A DNA stretch of 64,000 bases from Mesomycoplasma hyopneumoniae J (GTDB lineage: Bacteria > Bacillota_I > Bacilli_A > Mycoplasmatales > Metamycoplasmataceae). How positions within the stretch are numbered: the first letter of the stretch is position 1; every line of letters begins with the position of its first letter. This document shows, in pieces, positions 28,182 to 39,720 of the stretch. Under the pieces are notes generated by a model. The model was given only the letters and a program-made list of their open reading frames with translations, had not been told where the DNA came from and ran no database searches. The stretch spans positions 186,001 through 250,000 of the forward strand of contig NC_007295.1 of the NCBI RefSeq assembly GCF_000008205.1. Reading direction: 5' to 3'. The translations under genes and the position numbers were made by a program.

Positions 28182-28223
28182 TTATTAAAAAAACAGCATT
28201 AAAAACTGCTGTTTTTTTAATAA
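28182..28223 (+). terminator. Intrinsic terminator, 17-bp stem
   Basis: Bases 28182-28198 and 28207-28223 are exact inverted copies around an 8-base loop, with seven T residues in the right arm. It ends the 27712 gene 41 bases after its stop. Confidence 0.8.
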
Positions 28224-28375
28224 TCCTAATTTTAATATTGGATTATTTATTTAAATTGTTCAAATTTTTTTATACTAAAATAAATTATAAAAGAAGACTG
28301 ATTAGAAATTTAGAACTATTCAAATCTTTCAAAAAAGTGGCCTAAAAACAATGATAAAAAAATTTCCAAACTTTT

Positions 28376-28406
28376 TTGTTGCAAAAAAAAAAAAAAAAAG
28401 TATAAT
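28376..28406 (+). promoter_or_regulatory. P97 promoter with 17-A spacer (candidate phase-variable)
   Basis: TTGTTG (28376-28381), then C, seventeen A, G, and a perfect TATAAT (28401-28406). The homopolymer fills almost the whole 19-base spacer. In Mycoplasma hyorhinis vlp genes, poly(A) length change in this position turns promoters on and off. Here it is the best promoter candidate in front of P97, about 145 bases upstream of the ATG. Confidence 0.5.
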
Positions 28407-28494
28407 TTTAATTGTACAAGTTAAATAAATTTTTCACTTATCTTTTTTTATTTTGCAAAACTTTTAAAAAAATTAGATATCTAAATTATATTAT

Positions 28495-28548
28495 ATGATT
28501 GAGAAAATGAAAAATTTATTTCCTAGAACCAAGATAATTGAGGTTTAA
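28495..28548 (+). CDS. Upstream mini-ORF overlapping the P97 ribosome site
   Basis: ATG at 28495 opens a 17-codon frame, MIEKMKNLFPRTKIIEV, stopping at 28546-28548, three bases before the P97 ATG. The P97 Shine-Dalgarno GAGG (28540-28543) lies inside its last codons. No clear ribosome site precedes the mini-ORF, so it may be incidental. Confidence 0.25.
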   Translation: MIEKMKNLFPRTKIIEV

Positions 28549-28551
28549 AAT

Positions 28552-31500
28552 ATGAGTAAAAAATCAAAAACATTTAAAATTGGTTTGACTGCCGGAATTG
28601 TTGGTCTTGGAGTTTTTGGCCTAACTGTCGGACTTAGCAGCTTGGCAAAATACAGATCAGAAAGCCCACGAAAGATTGCAAATGATTTTGCCGCAAAAGT
28701 TTCAACATTAGCTTTTAGTCCTTATGCTTTTGAGACTGATTCTGATTATAAAATAGTCAAAAGGTGACTAGTTGATTCTAATAACAATATTAGAAATAAA
28801 GAAAAAGTTATTGATTCCTTTTCCTTTTTTACTAAAAACGGTGATCAGTTAGAAAAAATTAATTTTCAAGATCCTGAATATACCAAAGCGAAAATAACTT
28901 TTGAGATTCTTGAAATTATCCCTGATGATGTCAATCAAAATTTTAAGGTAAAATTTCAGGCATTACAAAAACTTCATAATGGTGATATTGCCAAATCTGA
29001 TATTTATGAGCAAACAGTTGCTTTTGCCAAACAGTCAAATCTTTTAGTTGCCGAATTTAATTTTTCGCTTAAAAAAATTACCGAAAAATTAAATCAACAA
29101 ATTGAAAATTTATCAACAAAAATTACAAATTTTGCTGATGAAAAAACAAGCAGCCAAAAAGATCCCTCAACTCTAAGAGCTATTGATTTCCAATACGATT
29201 TAAATACAGCGCGAAATGCTGAGGATTTAGATATAAAGCTTGCTAATTATTTTCCAGTACTTAAAAATTTAATAAACAGACTAAATAATGCTCCTGAGAA
29301 TAAATTACCTAATAATTTAGGTAATATTTTTGAATTTAGCTTTGCAAAAGATAGTTCAACTAATCAATATGTAAGTATCCAGAACCAAATTCCTTCGCTG
29401 TTTTTAAAAGCAGATCTTAGTCAAAGTGCCCGTGAAATTTTAGCTAGCCCAGATGAAGTTCAGCCAGTTATTAACATTTTAAGATTAATGAAAAAAGATA
29501 ATTCTTCTTATTTTCTAAATTTTGAGGATTTTGTTAATAATTTAACACTGAAAAATATGCAAAAAGAAGATTTAAATGCAAAGGGTCAAAATCTTTCTGC
29601 CTATGAATTTCTAGCAGATATTAAATCTGGATTTTTCCCTGGAGACAAGAGATCCAGTCATACCAAGGCAGAAATTAGTAATCTTTTAAATAAAAAAGAA
29701 AATATTTATGACTTTGGTAAATACAATGGAAAATTCAACGACCGTCTTAACTCGCCAAATTTAGAATATAGCCTAGATGCAGCAAGCGCAAGTCTTGATA
29801 AAAAAGATAAATCAATAATTTTAATTCCCTACCGCCTTGAAATTAAAGATAAATTTTTTGCCGATGATTTATATCCAGATACAAAAGATAATATTCTTGT
29901 AAAAGAAGGGATTCTTAAATTAACTGGATTTAAAAAAGGTCCAAAAATTGATCTCCCTAATATCAATCAGCAAATTTTTAAAACCGAATATTTACCATTT
30001 TTTGAAAAAGGTAAAGAAGAACAAGCAAAATTAGACTATGGTAATATCTTAAATCCATATAATACTCAACTTGCCAAAGTTGAAGTTGAAGCTCTTTTTA
30101 AAGGGAATAAAAACCAAGAAATCTATCAAGCACTTGATGGAAATTATGCCTATGAATTCGGGGCCTTTAAATCCGTGCTTAATTCCTGAACAGGAAAAAT
30201 TCAGCATCCTGAAAAAGCTGATATCCAAAGATTTACAAGACATTTAGAACAAGTTAAATTGGGTTCTAATTCAGTTTTAAATCAACCACAAACAACAAAA
30301 GAACAAGTAATTTCAAGTCTTAAAAGTAATAACTTTTTTAAAAATGGACATCAAGTTGCTAGTTATTTCCAGGATTTACTCACCAAGGACAAATTAACAG
30401 TTCTAGAGACTCTTTATGATCTAGCAAAAAAATGGGGACTAGAAACTAACAGGGCGCAATTCCCGAAAGAGGTTTTCCAATATACAAAAGATATTTTTGC
30501 AGAAGCAGATAAATTAAAATTTTTGGAAGGGAAAAAAAAGGATCCTTACAATCAGATAAAAGAAATTCACCAACTTTCCTTTAATATTTTAGCTCGTAAT
30601 GATGTAATAAAATCTGATGGATTTTACGGAGTTTTATTATTGCCCCAAAGTGTAAAAACTGAATTAGAAGGCAAAAATGAGGCGCAAATTTTTGAAGCTC
30701 TTAAAAAATATTCTTTAATTGAGAACTCGGCTTTTAAAACTACTATTTTAGATAAAAATCTACTTGAAGGGACTGATTTTAAAACCTTCGGTGATTTTTT
30801 AAAAGCATTTTTCCTTAAAGCAGCCCAATTTAATAATTTTGCTCCTTGAGCAAAATTAGACGATAATCTTCAGTATTCATTTGAAGCTATCAAAAAAGGG
30901 GAAACTACAAAAGAAGGTAAAAGAGAAGAAGTAGATAAAAAAGTTAAAGAATTAGATAATAAAATAAAAGGTATATTACCTCAGCCCCCAGCAGCTAAAC
31001 CTGAAGCGGCTAAACCAGTAGCAGCAAAACCTGAAGCAGCTAAACCTGAAACAACAAAACCAGTAGCAGCTAAACCTGAAGCAGCAAAACCAGTAGCAGC
31101 AAAACCAGTAGCAGCAAAACCAGTTGCTACTAATACTAATACTAATACTGGCTTTTCACTTACAAATAAACCAAAAGAAGACTATTTCCCAATGGCTTTT
31201 AGTTATAAATTAGAATATACTGACGAAAATAAATTAAGCCTAAAAACACCGGAAATTAATGTATTTTTAGAACTAGTTCATCAAAGCGAGTATGAAGAAC
31301 AAAAAATAATAAAGGAACTAGATAAAACTGTTTTAAATCTTCAATATCAATTCCAGGAAGTCAAGGTAACTAGTGAACAATATCAGAAACTTAGCCACCC
31401 AATGATGACCGAGGGATCTCCTAATCAAGGTAAAAAAGCCGAAGGCGCTCCTAACCAAGGCAAAAAAGCCGAAGGCGCACCTAGTCAAGGGAAAAAAGCC

Positions 31501-31830
31501 GAAGGCGCTCCTAACCAAGGCAAAAAAGCCGAAGGCGCACCTAGTCAAGGGAAAAAAGCAGAGGGTGCTTCTAATCAACAAAGCACAACTACCGAATTAA
31601 CTAATTACCTTCCTGAATTAGGTAAAAAAATTGACGAAATCATTAAAAAACAAGGTAAAAATTGGAAAACAGAGGTTGAACTAATCGAGGATAATATCGC
31701 TGGAGATGCTAAATTGCTATACTTTGTCCTAAGGGATGATTCAAAATCCGGTGATCCTAAAAAATCAAGTCTAAAAGTTAAAATAACAGTAAAACAAAGT
31801 AATAATAATCAGGAATTAAAATCTAAATAA
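28552..31830 (+). CDS. p97: Cilium adhesin P97
   Basis: Predicted 1092 residues, the P97 adhesin that binds swine respiratory cilia. I recognise the sequence from its N-terminus (SKKSKTFKIGLTAGIVGLG, a membrane anchor or uncleaved signal of about 12-32) to its end. Repeat region R1 (residues 814-858) has nine AAKPV/E-type pentapeptides; R2 (954-1003) has five EGxPxQGKKA decapeptides. R1 mediates cilium binding and needs about eight copies. P97 family proteins are processed by proteolysis at the cell surface. Several TGA Trp codons; none disrupts the frame. GAGG ribosome site at 8 bases. First gene of the P97-P102 operon. Confidence 0.98.
30991..31125 (+). repeat. P97 R1 tandem repeat, 9 pentapeptide units
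   Basis: Nine 15-base units encode AAKPE, AAKPV, AAKPE, AAKPE, TTKPV, AAKPE, AAKPV, AAKPV, AAKPV. They are followed by an Asn-Thr run (ATNTNTNTG). Copy number differs between strains and is used for typing. Confidence 0.97.
31411..31560 (+). repeat. P97 R2 tandem repeat, 5 decapeptide units
   Basis: Five 30-base units encode EG-x-P-(N/S)-QGKKA, followed by a partial sixth (EGASNQ). At DNA level 31441-31500 and 31501-31560 are 60-base duplicates that differ only in the last base, which indicates a recent expansion of a two-unit block. Confidence 0.97.
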
Positions 31831-31850
31831 AACCCGGAGGTATTTATCCT

Positions 31851-34565
31851 ATGAAGTTAGCAAAATTACTTAAAAAACCTTTTTGATTAATAACAACAAT
31901 TGCCGGAATTAGTCTTAGTTTATCAGCCGCTGTTGGTATAGTTGTCGGAATTAATTCTTATAATAAATCATATTATTCTTATCTAAATCAGATCCCAAGT
32001 CAGCTAAAAGTAACAAAAAATGCTAAAATTAGTCAGGAAAAATTTGATTCAATTGTTTTAAATCTTAAAATTAAAGATAATTTTAAAAAATGATCGGCAA
32101 AAACAGTTTTAACTGCTGCCAAAAGCGATCTTTATCGTTATAATCTTGTTTCTGCTTTTGATTTAAGTGAACTAATAAACAATGATTATTCAGTTAGTTT
32201 TGATTTAGAAAATGCAGTAGTTGATCAAAATTCAATTAAAAATGTTGTTATTTATGCAAAATCTGATAAGGATCAAATAACTTATTCAAAACAAATTGTA
32301 CTTAAAGGCTTTGGAAATACAGAACAAGCTAGAACTAATTTTGATTTTAGCCAAATTGATTCAAGCAAGTCTTTTGTTGATCTTTCAAGGGCAAATCTAA
32401 CTTTGATGGAATTCCAAATTTTACTTGCCCAAAATTTTGAAAATGAAAGAGGAAGTAATTGATTTTCACGACTTGAAAGAGCCTTGGTTGCATCAAAAGC
32501 GAGTCTTTCACTTTATAATTCCTTAGGAGAACCCGTATTTTTAGGTCCAGATTATCAATTAGACCCAGTTTTGGATCGAAAAAAATTATTAACTTTGTTA
32601 AATAAAGATGGAAAATTAGTTCTTGGACTTAATTTAGTGCAAATTTCAACTAAAAAAACTATGAATTTAAATCTTGAAGTTCGCGGCGCGATTTCAAATC
32701 AGGAAATTTCTAAAATTCTAAAATCCTGACTTGAAACAAATCTTCAAGGCAAATTAAAAACCAAAGATGATTTGCAAATGGCACTAGTAAAAGATAAAAT
32801 TAGCCTCTCTGATTATTGATATGGATCTCCAAATTCAAAAGCAAATACATCCCAAATTTTAACAAAAAGTAAAGAATTTAAAGATCTTTTTGATTTAAGT
32901 GAGACAAATTTTTTTCTTAATACCAAAATCGGAACTGTCTATTTAAGTATTATTCCCAAACTTTTAGATCCAAGTCAGATCTCTGTTGTTGATAAGAAAA
33001 AACTAGTTGAAAATCAAAAAATTCGCTTTGAAATTACTGCTTCTTTAAAACGAAAAGCTATTGATAAAAAATTTATCATCCAGGATCTTCCAGTTTTTGT
33101 TGATCTAAAAGTTGATTTTAATAAATACCAAGCCGCTGTTGCCCAAATGTTTGGAACGATAAAAGCAGTTAAAGAATTTTCAATGCCTGAAGATCAAGAT
33201 GCAAAAACTTTATCCTCAAATGAAATAAAACAGCGAGTTGATCGTCTTTTTGAACTAGCAAAAACAGTGACTAATTTGGAAAATCCAAGTGAAGAAGTTC
33301 TTAAAAGCATTTATTTATTAAATACGGGAAAATATTTAGTTGACCAAGACCAGGAAAAAGTAAAACAAGAGCTAAAAACCGTGATTGAGGGCTTAAAATC
33401 AAAGGCAAATACTCAAAAAACAGAAAAAAATAGCCCCACACAACCGAAAAAACCAGAGGTTTCACTAGCTAAAACAACAGAAAATTCAGCAAAAACAGTC
33501 AAGGTAAGCACTTTTGCAGAAGAAGCTAAGGGACAAAGTCAAAGTCAGCAAACACAACCAGTTTCCACTTCATCCCCTCAAACTAGTCAAAATTTGAATT
33601 CTAATTCCACAACCAGTACGAATTTAGCCTTAGAAAATGAAAAATTTGGGACAAGCATTTGAACAGCTTTTAATTTCGCTAATATTTATAATCTTGAAAA
33701 TACAAAAAGCGAATATGAGATCTCAACTTTAGGAAATAAGCTATTTTTTGATTTTAAATTAGTTGATAAAACTAATCAAAATCTAATTTTGGCCCAGTCC
33801 AAAATTAGTCTTAATAATATTATTAATTCTAATAAATCTGCCTATGATATAATTAAGAAATTCAATCCCGATGTATTTCTAGATGGAACAATTAATTATC
33901 AAGATCAAGGAAAAGATAAAAAAGAATTTATCCTAAAAGATTTAAGTGATAATAAATTAATATTTAAATCAGAAGATGCAATTCAAACTGATCAAGGTTT
34001 AGAGCTAAGGAAACCTTTGAAATTACAGTCAAAACCGTCTAATCCAGAAAAAGAAATATCAACTTCTTTATATACCGGAGCAATTTATTTAGTTTTTGAT
34101 GCAAAAAATATTTCTGATGGTAATTGGATTAATCTTTTAGCCGATAGAAAAGGAAAAGGACTTGTAATTAAAGTTAAAAATTCAGATAATAACATACCTA
34201 AAACCAAAGAAATTGTTGAAAATGGTACTTATTTATATGAAATTCTTGCTGGTAAGGATTCAATTAAGGTAAATTCTTATTTTTTTCCAACAAAGTACCC
34301 AAAACGTGTAAAACGTCTTAATTTCAAGATTAACCCTAAAGACACCTTGCCAAATTTCTTTACTTTAGAATGATTTCATCTTGATTGGTATCAAATCGGC
34401 CCAGGCGAACAAAATAAAAAACCACAACAAAACGCTAAAAAAGAACCTACAATTATATTAAAAACGCTGGCAATATTTAATGATAAATCATTTGCAGAGA
34501 AAGGAAGTTTAACAAAAAGAAGTGAATTAATTAACGGGTTGATTAGAAACTATGTTAAAAAGTAA
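31851..34565 (+). CDS. p102: P102, partner of P97
   Basis: Predicted 904 residues, cotranscribed with P97 and starting 20 bases after it with a strong GGAGG ribosome site (31836-31840). N-terminal signal or anchor LITTIAGISLSLSAAVGIVVG (about residues 12-32). The middle has a Gln/Ser/Thr-rich linker (about residues 540-600; QSQSQQTQPVSTSS). P102 family proteins are surface exposed, processed, and reported to bind host plasminogen and fibronectin. Several TGA Trp codons. A terminator follows. A partial, degenerate copy lies upstream at 27413. Confidence 0.97.
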
Positions 34566-34661
34566 CGATCAAATTTTTGTTAAAAAACAGAATTTAGTAA
34601 AAATTCCAGTTTAAAAAATAAATTAAAATTAAAAAAAGTACAATAAAAACAAAGAAGAATT

Positions 34662-34692
34662 AATCTCCAAAAACTTATTTGGAGATTTTTTA
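34662..34692 (+). terminator. Terminator of the P97-P102 operon
   Basis: AATCTCCAAA (34662-34671) and TTTGGAGATT (34678-34687) form a 10-bp stem with a 6-base loop, followed by TTTTTATTT. Confidence 0.88.
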
Positions 34693-34842
34693 TTTAAATT
34701 ATAAAAAGCAAACCCTAATTAAAAGTGGAAAAAATTAGGAAAAAGAAGCTATTTTTACTTTTTTTTGATTATTTTATAATTTTTTGATAATATTGGTGAT
34801 ATATTATTAAATCTATTTTTTCGTTGAAAAAGGATGTTTAAT

Positions 34843-34870
34843 AATGCAAATTTTTATAAAAATTTGCATT
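34843..34870. repeat. 28-base perfect palindrome beside the rsmE stop
   Basis: AATGCAAATTTTT and its exact complement, with TATA-like centre, 11 bases from the rsmE stop. It can form a hairpin on either strand and may end transcription of rsmE, though the following U-tract is weak. Confidence 0.6.
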
Positions 34871-34881
34871 TCTAGCCAAAA

Positions 34882-35565
34882 TTAATCTTTTATACATTTT
34901 GTTAAAAGAAAAATTGCTGCTGTCTCCGATCTAAGAATTCTTTTCCCGAGTGTGATACTTTGAAACCCTAATTTTTCTGCTTGTTGGATTTCAACATCAT
35001 CAAACCCACCTTCAGGCCCAATGATTATAATTGTATTTTGGGGGTTATCAGGGATATTTATATTATTTTTTGCTCTTTCAAAACTGATTAATTTTACTGG
35101 AAAATTTTTGGCTTGTTCTAAAAGATCCTTATAATTTATAGGTAAATTTATTTTCGGGATCAAATTGCGGAAACTTTGTTGGGCGCTATGAAGACAAATT
35201 TGTTCTCATCTTTTGAGTTTTTTTTCAAGATCTCCGCTTATTTTTTGGGAAACATTTTTACTATAAAAAGGTCAAATTTCACTAACCCCAATTTCAACAG
35301 CTTTCTGGATTGCAAATTCAAATGATTTTGTCTTCAAAATTGCAAGCGCGAGAACAACTTTGTTTTTTGGTTCGTTATTCCCCTTAATTTTTTCAATTAT
35401 TTCTGCTTTGTTTGAATTAGGCACTAATCTCACAAGGTAGAATTCATTTTGATAAACACAAATAAAATTTTCATTTCTAATTCTTACAGTTTTAATATGG
35501 TTTAAGGTTATATTTGTTAAGATAAAGAAATTTTCTTGTTTTTCATTGACAAAAAAGCGATACAT
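34882..35565 (-). CDS. rsmE: 16S rRNA (uracil1498-N3)-methyltransferase RsmE
   Basis: Predicted 227 residues. The SPOUT-fold signature is in the C-terminal half: IIIIGPEGGFDDVEI and the knot end LGKRILRSETAA. The N-terminal PUA-like part has FFVNEKQENFFILTNITLNHIKTVRIR. Methylates U1498 in 16S rRNA. Two TGA Trp codons interrupt the standard-code frame. Monocistronic and divergent from alaS. Confidence 0.95.
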
Positions 35566-35590
35566 AATAAAAATTTTAAAGGAAAATTGA

Positions 35591-35613
35591 TAAACTATTT
35601 AAAAAATAGTTTA
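35591..35613. repeat. Palindrome between divergent rsmE and alaS
   Basis: TAAACTATTT and AAATAGTTTA with a 3-base centre, in the 74-base divergent gap. It could be an operator for either gene or a short RNA hairpin before alaS; nothing else distinguishes these. Confidence 0.4.
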
Positions 35614-35639
35614 AAATTATTAAAAAAGAAGGAAAAACT

Positions 35640-38291
35640 ATGGAAAAATTATCAGCAAACAAAATAAGACAACTTTGAATTGATTTTTTTCGCGAAAGAA
35701 ATCATTTTTTTATCGAATCAAAACCACTTGTTCCCCAAAATGATGACTCACTTCTTTGAATAAATTCAGGAGTTGCCACTTTAAAAGATTATTTTACTGG
35801 CAAAAAAATTCCCCCATCAAAACGACTTGTAAACTCCCAAAAAGCCTTAAGAACAAATGACATTGAAAATGTTGGTCTAACCTCGCGCCATCACACCTTA
35901 TTTGAAATGCTTGGGAATTTTTCAATTGGTGACTATTTTAAAACAGAAGCAATTGACTATGCTTATGAATTTTTAACTAAAAAGTTAAAATTAGATCCCA
36001 AAAATTTGTTTATTACTTATTATGATGGTGATGATATAACTTTTGAAAAATGAAAAAGTTTGGGATTTTCTAATGAAAAATTAATAAAAGGTAGCAGAAA
36101 AACAAATTTTTGGGATTTAGGTCAGGGGCCTTGTGGTCCTTGTAGTGAAATTTATTTTGACCGCGGGCCAAAATTTGATAGTCGAGGGAGCGAACTAATC
36201 AAAAATGAGATTGAAAATGACCGTTTTATTGAAATCTGAAATATAGTTTTTTCTGAATTTAACAATGATGGCCAGCAAAATTATACACCATTAAAATCAA
36301 AAAATATTGATACCGGAGCTGGCTTTGAACGGATTGTTTCGATTTTACAAGATGGCCCAACTAATTATGATACCGATCTTTTTCTACCAATTATTGCTGA
36401 AATTGAGAAAAACACTGTTTTTCGATACAAAATTGAGAACTATTTTCTAAAAGAACCTCGACAAACACAAATTAATAAAAGTTTTCGCATAATTGCCGAT
36501 CATATTAGAGCAATAACTTTAGCAATAAATGACGGGGTTCAACCTTCAAATTTACACCGGGGATATATCATTCGCCGCTTGATTCGTCGAGCATATTGGA
36601 ATGGAAAAGAATTAGGAATTAGTCACCCTTTTCTTTATAAATTAGTGGAAATTGTTGGCAAAACTTTAGATTATCGTTTTGATATTCCAACAATTAGCAA
36701 AATTATTCTCAATGAAGAAGAAAATTTTGCAAAAACCTTGGAAATAGGGTATAATTTACTTGAAAGTCAACTAAAAATTAACAAAAATCAGATAAAACCT
36801 GTGACTGTGTTCAAACTTTTTGAAACTTATGGTTTTCCGGTTGAACTAACAAAGGAAATTCTTGCTGAAAAGAACATTGATTTTGATCTTAGTCAATTAG
36901 TGGAATTTCAAGAAAAACATTCACAGATTTCAAGGGCAAAAAAAACTACTGGGATGCAAAAAGTGATTAATTCACTAACTCAAATTAAAGCTAAAATTTC
37001 GGATTTTATTGGTTATCATACTCATCATATTGAGACCAAAATTAGCTTTTTAGCGAATAAAGACGAAGAAGTAGCTGAAACAAACGGTGAAAATTTATCT
37101 TATGTAATTTTTGAAAAAACTCCTTTTTATGCAACAGCCGGTGGTCAAAAACATGATCAAGGCTGAATTATTCAAAATAATTCAACAATTGAAATTCTTG
37201 ATGTTTTTAAAGATAAATTTTTAAATAATATTCATGTCTTTAAAGGGAAAATTGTTAAAAATCAGCCGGTTTTTCTTAAATTAGATACAAAAAACCGGCT
37301 GAATTTAGAGAGAAACCATTCAGGCACCCACCTTTTATTTGCCTCACTTAGACAAGAATTTGGCTCTGAGATTAAACAGTTAGGATCTGATAATAATGAA
37401 GATCGCCTAACTTTCGATTTTCCACTTAATCGAAAACCAAGTGATCAAGAAATAAAATCGGTTGAAAATCGCATAAATTCTTACATAAATCAGAAAATTA
37501 AACGGAAATACCTAGTTACAAATCTTGAAGAGGCCCAAAAACTCAATGCAATTATGACACTGGAAGAATCAGAATATATGGACCCAAATTCGTTACGGTT
37601 GGTGATTTTTGATAAAATCACAACTGATTTATGTGGGGGAACTCATATTGAAAATACAGAATTACTTGAAAAATTTACAATTTTAAGCTGCCAAAGCAAA
37701 GGGTCGGGAATTTATCGAATCAGAGCAGTTACTTCCTGGAATAAATATTTTGAGTTTTTGAAAGGAAAAATTCAGGAAATTTTAAGTAAAATTTCCGCAT
37801 TGAAAAACAAAATTAAGAAAATTGAGCCTAATTTTGGCCTAAATTTACCAAATTTAGTTGATTTAGAGCAACAATTTGATTACCTAAAAAAAATAGAAGA
37901 TGATCTAAGAATTTATTATAAAAAACTTCTAAAATCACAATTAAGAATAGCAAAATCGGAACTTGATGCAAATAAAATAATTGAAATTGGCAAATTTAGT
38001 TTTTATTTAGATTTTAACCTTCCACTGCATAATTTAAAGCAAATAGCCGCCACCTGAAGAGAACAAAATCCAAGAATATCCTTTATTTTAGGTGCTAATT
38101 TAGTTAATAATGAATTTTTAATCATTGTTTCTTCTGCAATTTTAGCTTCTAATCAAATTCTTGAAAAAATTTTTGAAATTTTTACTGGCTCAGGAGGTGG
38201 AAATTATAAGATTGCCCAGGGAAAAATTCAAAAAAAACCAGAAAAAGAGGTGTTCATTAAACTTTTATGGGAAAATATAACCGAATTTTAG
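35640..38291 (+). CDS. alaS: Alanyl-tRNA synthetase
   Basis: Predicted 883 residues, near full length: N-terminal class II core ([46 protein letters not shown]), tRNA-recognition domain, the editing domain with zinc ligands ([13 protein letters not shown], then [13 protein letters not shown]), and a C-terminal C-Ala domain ending [12 protein letters not shown]. Several TGA Trp codons. AAGGAAAA ribosome site. Overlaps ruvX by 25 bases. The alaS-ruvX-yrzB order matches Firmicutes, except that ireB is missing. Confidence 0.97.
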
Positions 38292-38698
38292 CACTTGATC
38301 TTGGCATCAAAACTTGTGGATTTGCAATTTCTGATCAAAACTGAAAAATTTCCTATCCACTTGAACAGTTTAATTTTAATCGTTATGATTTTGCCAGTGT
38401 AATTTCCCGAATTGCATTTTGAATGAAGGAATATCCAATTTCAATCTTAGTTCTAGGTTATCCTTTAACCTTAGCTGGTAAAATTTCCCCGCGGACAAAA
38501 ATGGTTGAATACTTTGCTGATTTAGTAAAAAAAAACTATGAAATTAAAGTGGTTTTTCAAGATGAGCGGCTGACTACAAAACAAGCTCAAACTTTTTTAT
38601 TAGATTTAGGAATTTCCTTTAAAAAACGGCAAAAAGTAATTGATAAATTAGCCGCTCAGATAATATTAGAAAGATTTTTAAATACAAAAAAAGGATAA
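38267..38698 (+). CDS. ruvX: Putative Holliday junction resolvase RuvX/YqgF
   Basis: Predicted 143 residues with an RNase H fold: [18 protein letters not shown] (first catalytic Asp), ILVLGYPLTLAG, VVFQDERLTTKQA and DKLAAQIILERFL (last catalytic Asp region). YqgF proteins process 16S rRNA 5' ends and may resolve junctions. Two TGA Trp. Starts within alaS, with AGAGGTG 12 bases upstream. Confidence 0.92.
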
Positions 38699-38703
38699 AA
38701 AAA

Positions 38704-39132
38704 ATGGATAAAACCGACAACAAACCAGAAATTAACCTATCCGATGAAGCTCGTTTAATCATAAAACATAACAAGCTCAAGGGAAAACAACCCGTCTATG
38801 AGAAATTTTATTTAATTTTTTATAAAGAATTAGAAAATAAACGTCTTTTTTCTGTGATGTTTGATGAAGAAAGAAATATTTTAGTCTTTGAAGTTGATAG
38901 TAAAACCTTAGTTCCTATTAAGCCAATTTCTGAATTAGATCAAGAAATTCATCAAATTATTGAGAAGGAGATTCGAGGATTTTTTAAAGACCATTATTTT
39001 ACTTTTGAGGGCCAAAGAATTTTTCCTGAAATTTTTTTTAATAATTTTGATCCTATTTCCGAATTTGATGATATAATAAATTTTTTGCGTGATGATGAAG
39101 TAATTAGCCTTCCAATTTGACTCCAAAAATAA
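38704..39132 (+). CDS. Unknown protein, YrzB/DUF1292-like by position
   Basis: Predicted 142 residues; the last four (WLQK) follow a TGA Trp. Acidic, no membrane segment. The middle (KFYLIFYKELENKRLFSVMF, ILVFEVDSKTLVPIKPISE) has the beta-rich pattern of DUF1292, and in Bacillus the gene after alaS-ruvX is yrzB (DUF1292). Similarity is weak, so the name is only suggested by synteny. Five bases after ruvX. Confidence 0.6.
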
Positions 39133-39165
39133 AAAAATAATATAAAAACAAAGGTAAATTTAGAA

Positions 39166-39720
39166 ATGAAACTAATTGTCGGCCTTGGTAATCCCGGGGA
39201 GAAATATGCTAAAACCAAACATAATGTCGGCTATTGAGTTCTCGATTTACTAGCGGAAAAATTAGCTCTTAGTTTTGATCAGAAAACCGAAAATGGAATT
39301 TATGTAAAACAGCCCGATTTTATTCTAGCAAAACCGACAACTTTTATGAATAAGTCCGGCGATTTTGTCGAGGAATTAATTAAATTTTATAAAATTAATA
39401 CTCAAGATTTAATGATTATCTATGATGATATGAATTTTGAGGTCGGCCAGGCAGCAATCAAAACAACCGGCAGTGCCGGTGGTCAACGCGGTATGGCCCA
39501 TATTATCGAAAAATGCAAAACAAAAGAAATTAAAAGGCTAAAAATTGGTATTTCTCGGGGCGAAAATGCAAAAGAATATGTTTTATCACCCTTTTTACCT
39601 AAAGATAATGCAAAAATTAAACTTGTAATTGAAGAAGCAGCTAATATTCTGATTTTTTATTTATCTAATAGTTTTATTACAACAATCGAAAAATTTAATG
39701 CAAATAAAAATAAAGTCTAA
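39166..39720 (+). CDS. pth: Peptidyl-tRNA hydrolase
   Basis: Predicted 184 residues: [24 protein letters not shown] with the catalytic His20, [38 protein letters not shown] and KIGISRGE. It recycles peptidyl-tRNAs released from stalled ribosomes. Its end overlaps tilS by 23 bases, a pairing seen in many Gram-positives. Confidence 0.97.

Larger units (their letters stand above)
28141..28551 (+). other. 411-base upstream region of the P97-P102 operon
   Basis: The region contains the terminator of the previous gene, an AT-rich stretch, a promoter-like sequence whose spacer is a 17-A tract (28376-28406), a 12-bp perfect palindrome TTAGATATCTAA (28473-28484), and a 17-codon upstream ORF (28495-28548) that ends three bases before the P97 start codon. 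No other gene is seen. Confidence 0.6.
34566..34881. other. 316-base convergent intergenic region
   Basis: Between the P102 stop and the rsmE stop. It contains the P102 terminator, an AT-rich stretch with nothing recognisable, and a 28-base perfect palindrome next to rsmE. No gene is seen. Confidence 0.6.

Noticed and set aside
31411-31560. Regular 30-base repeats that could suggest a CRISPR array
   Set aside because: The units are contiguous, without spacers, and encode the in-frame R2 decapeptide of P97.
28552-34565. P97 and P102 appear broken into many fragments by stop codons
   Set aside because: All interruptions are TGA, which encodes Trp in mycoplasmas. The joined frames match the known lengths and sequence of both adhesins.
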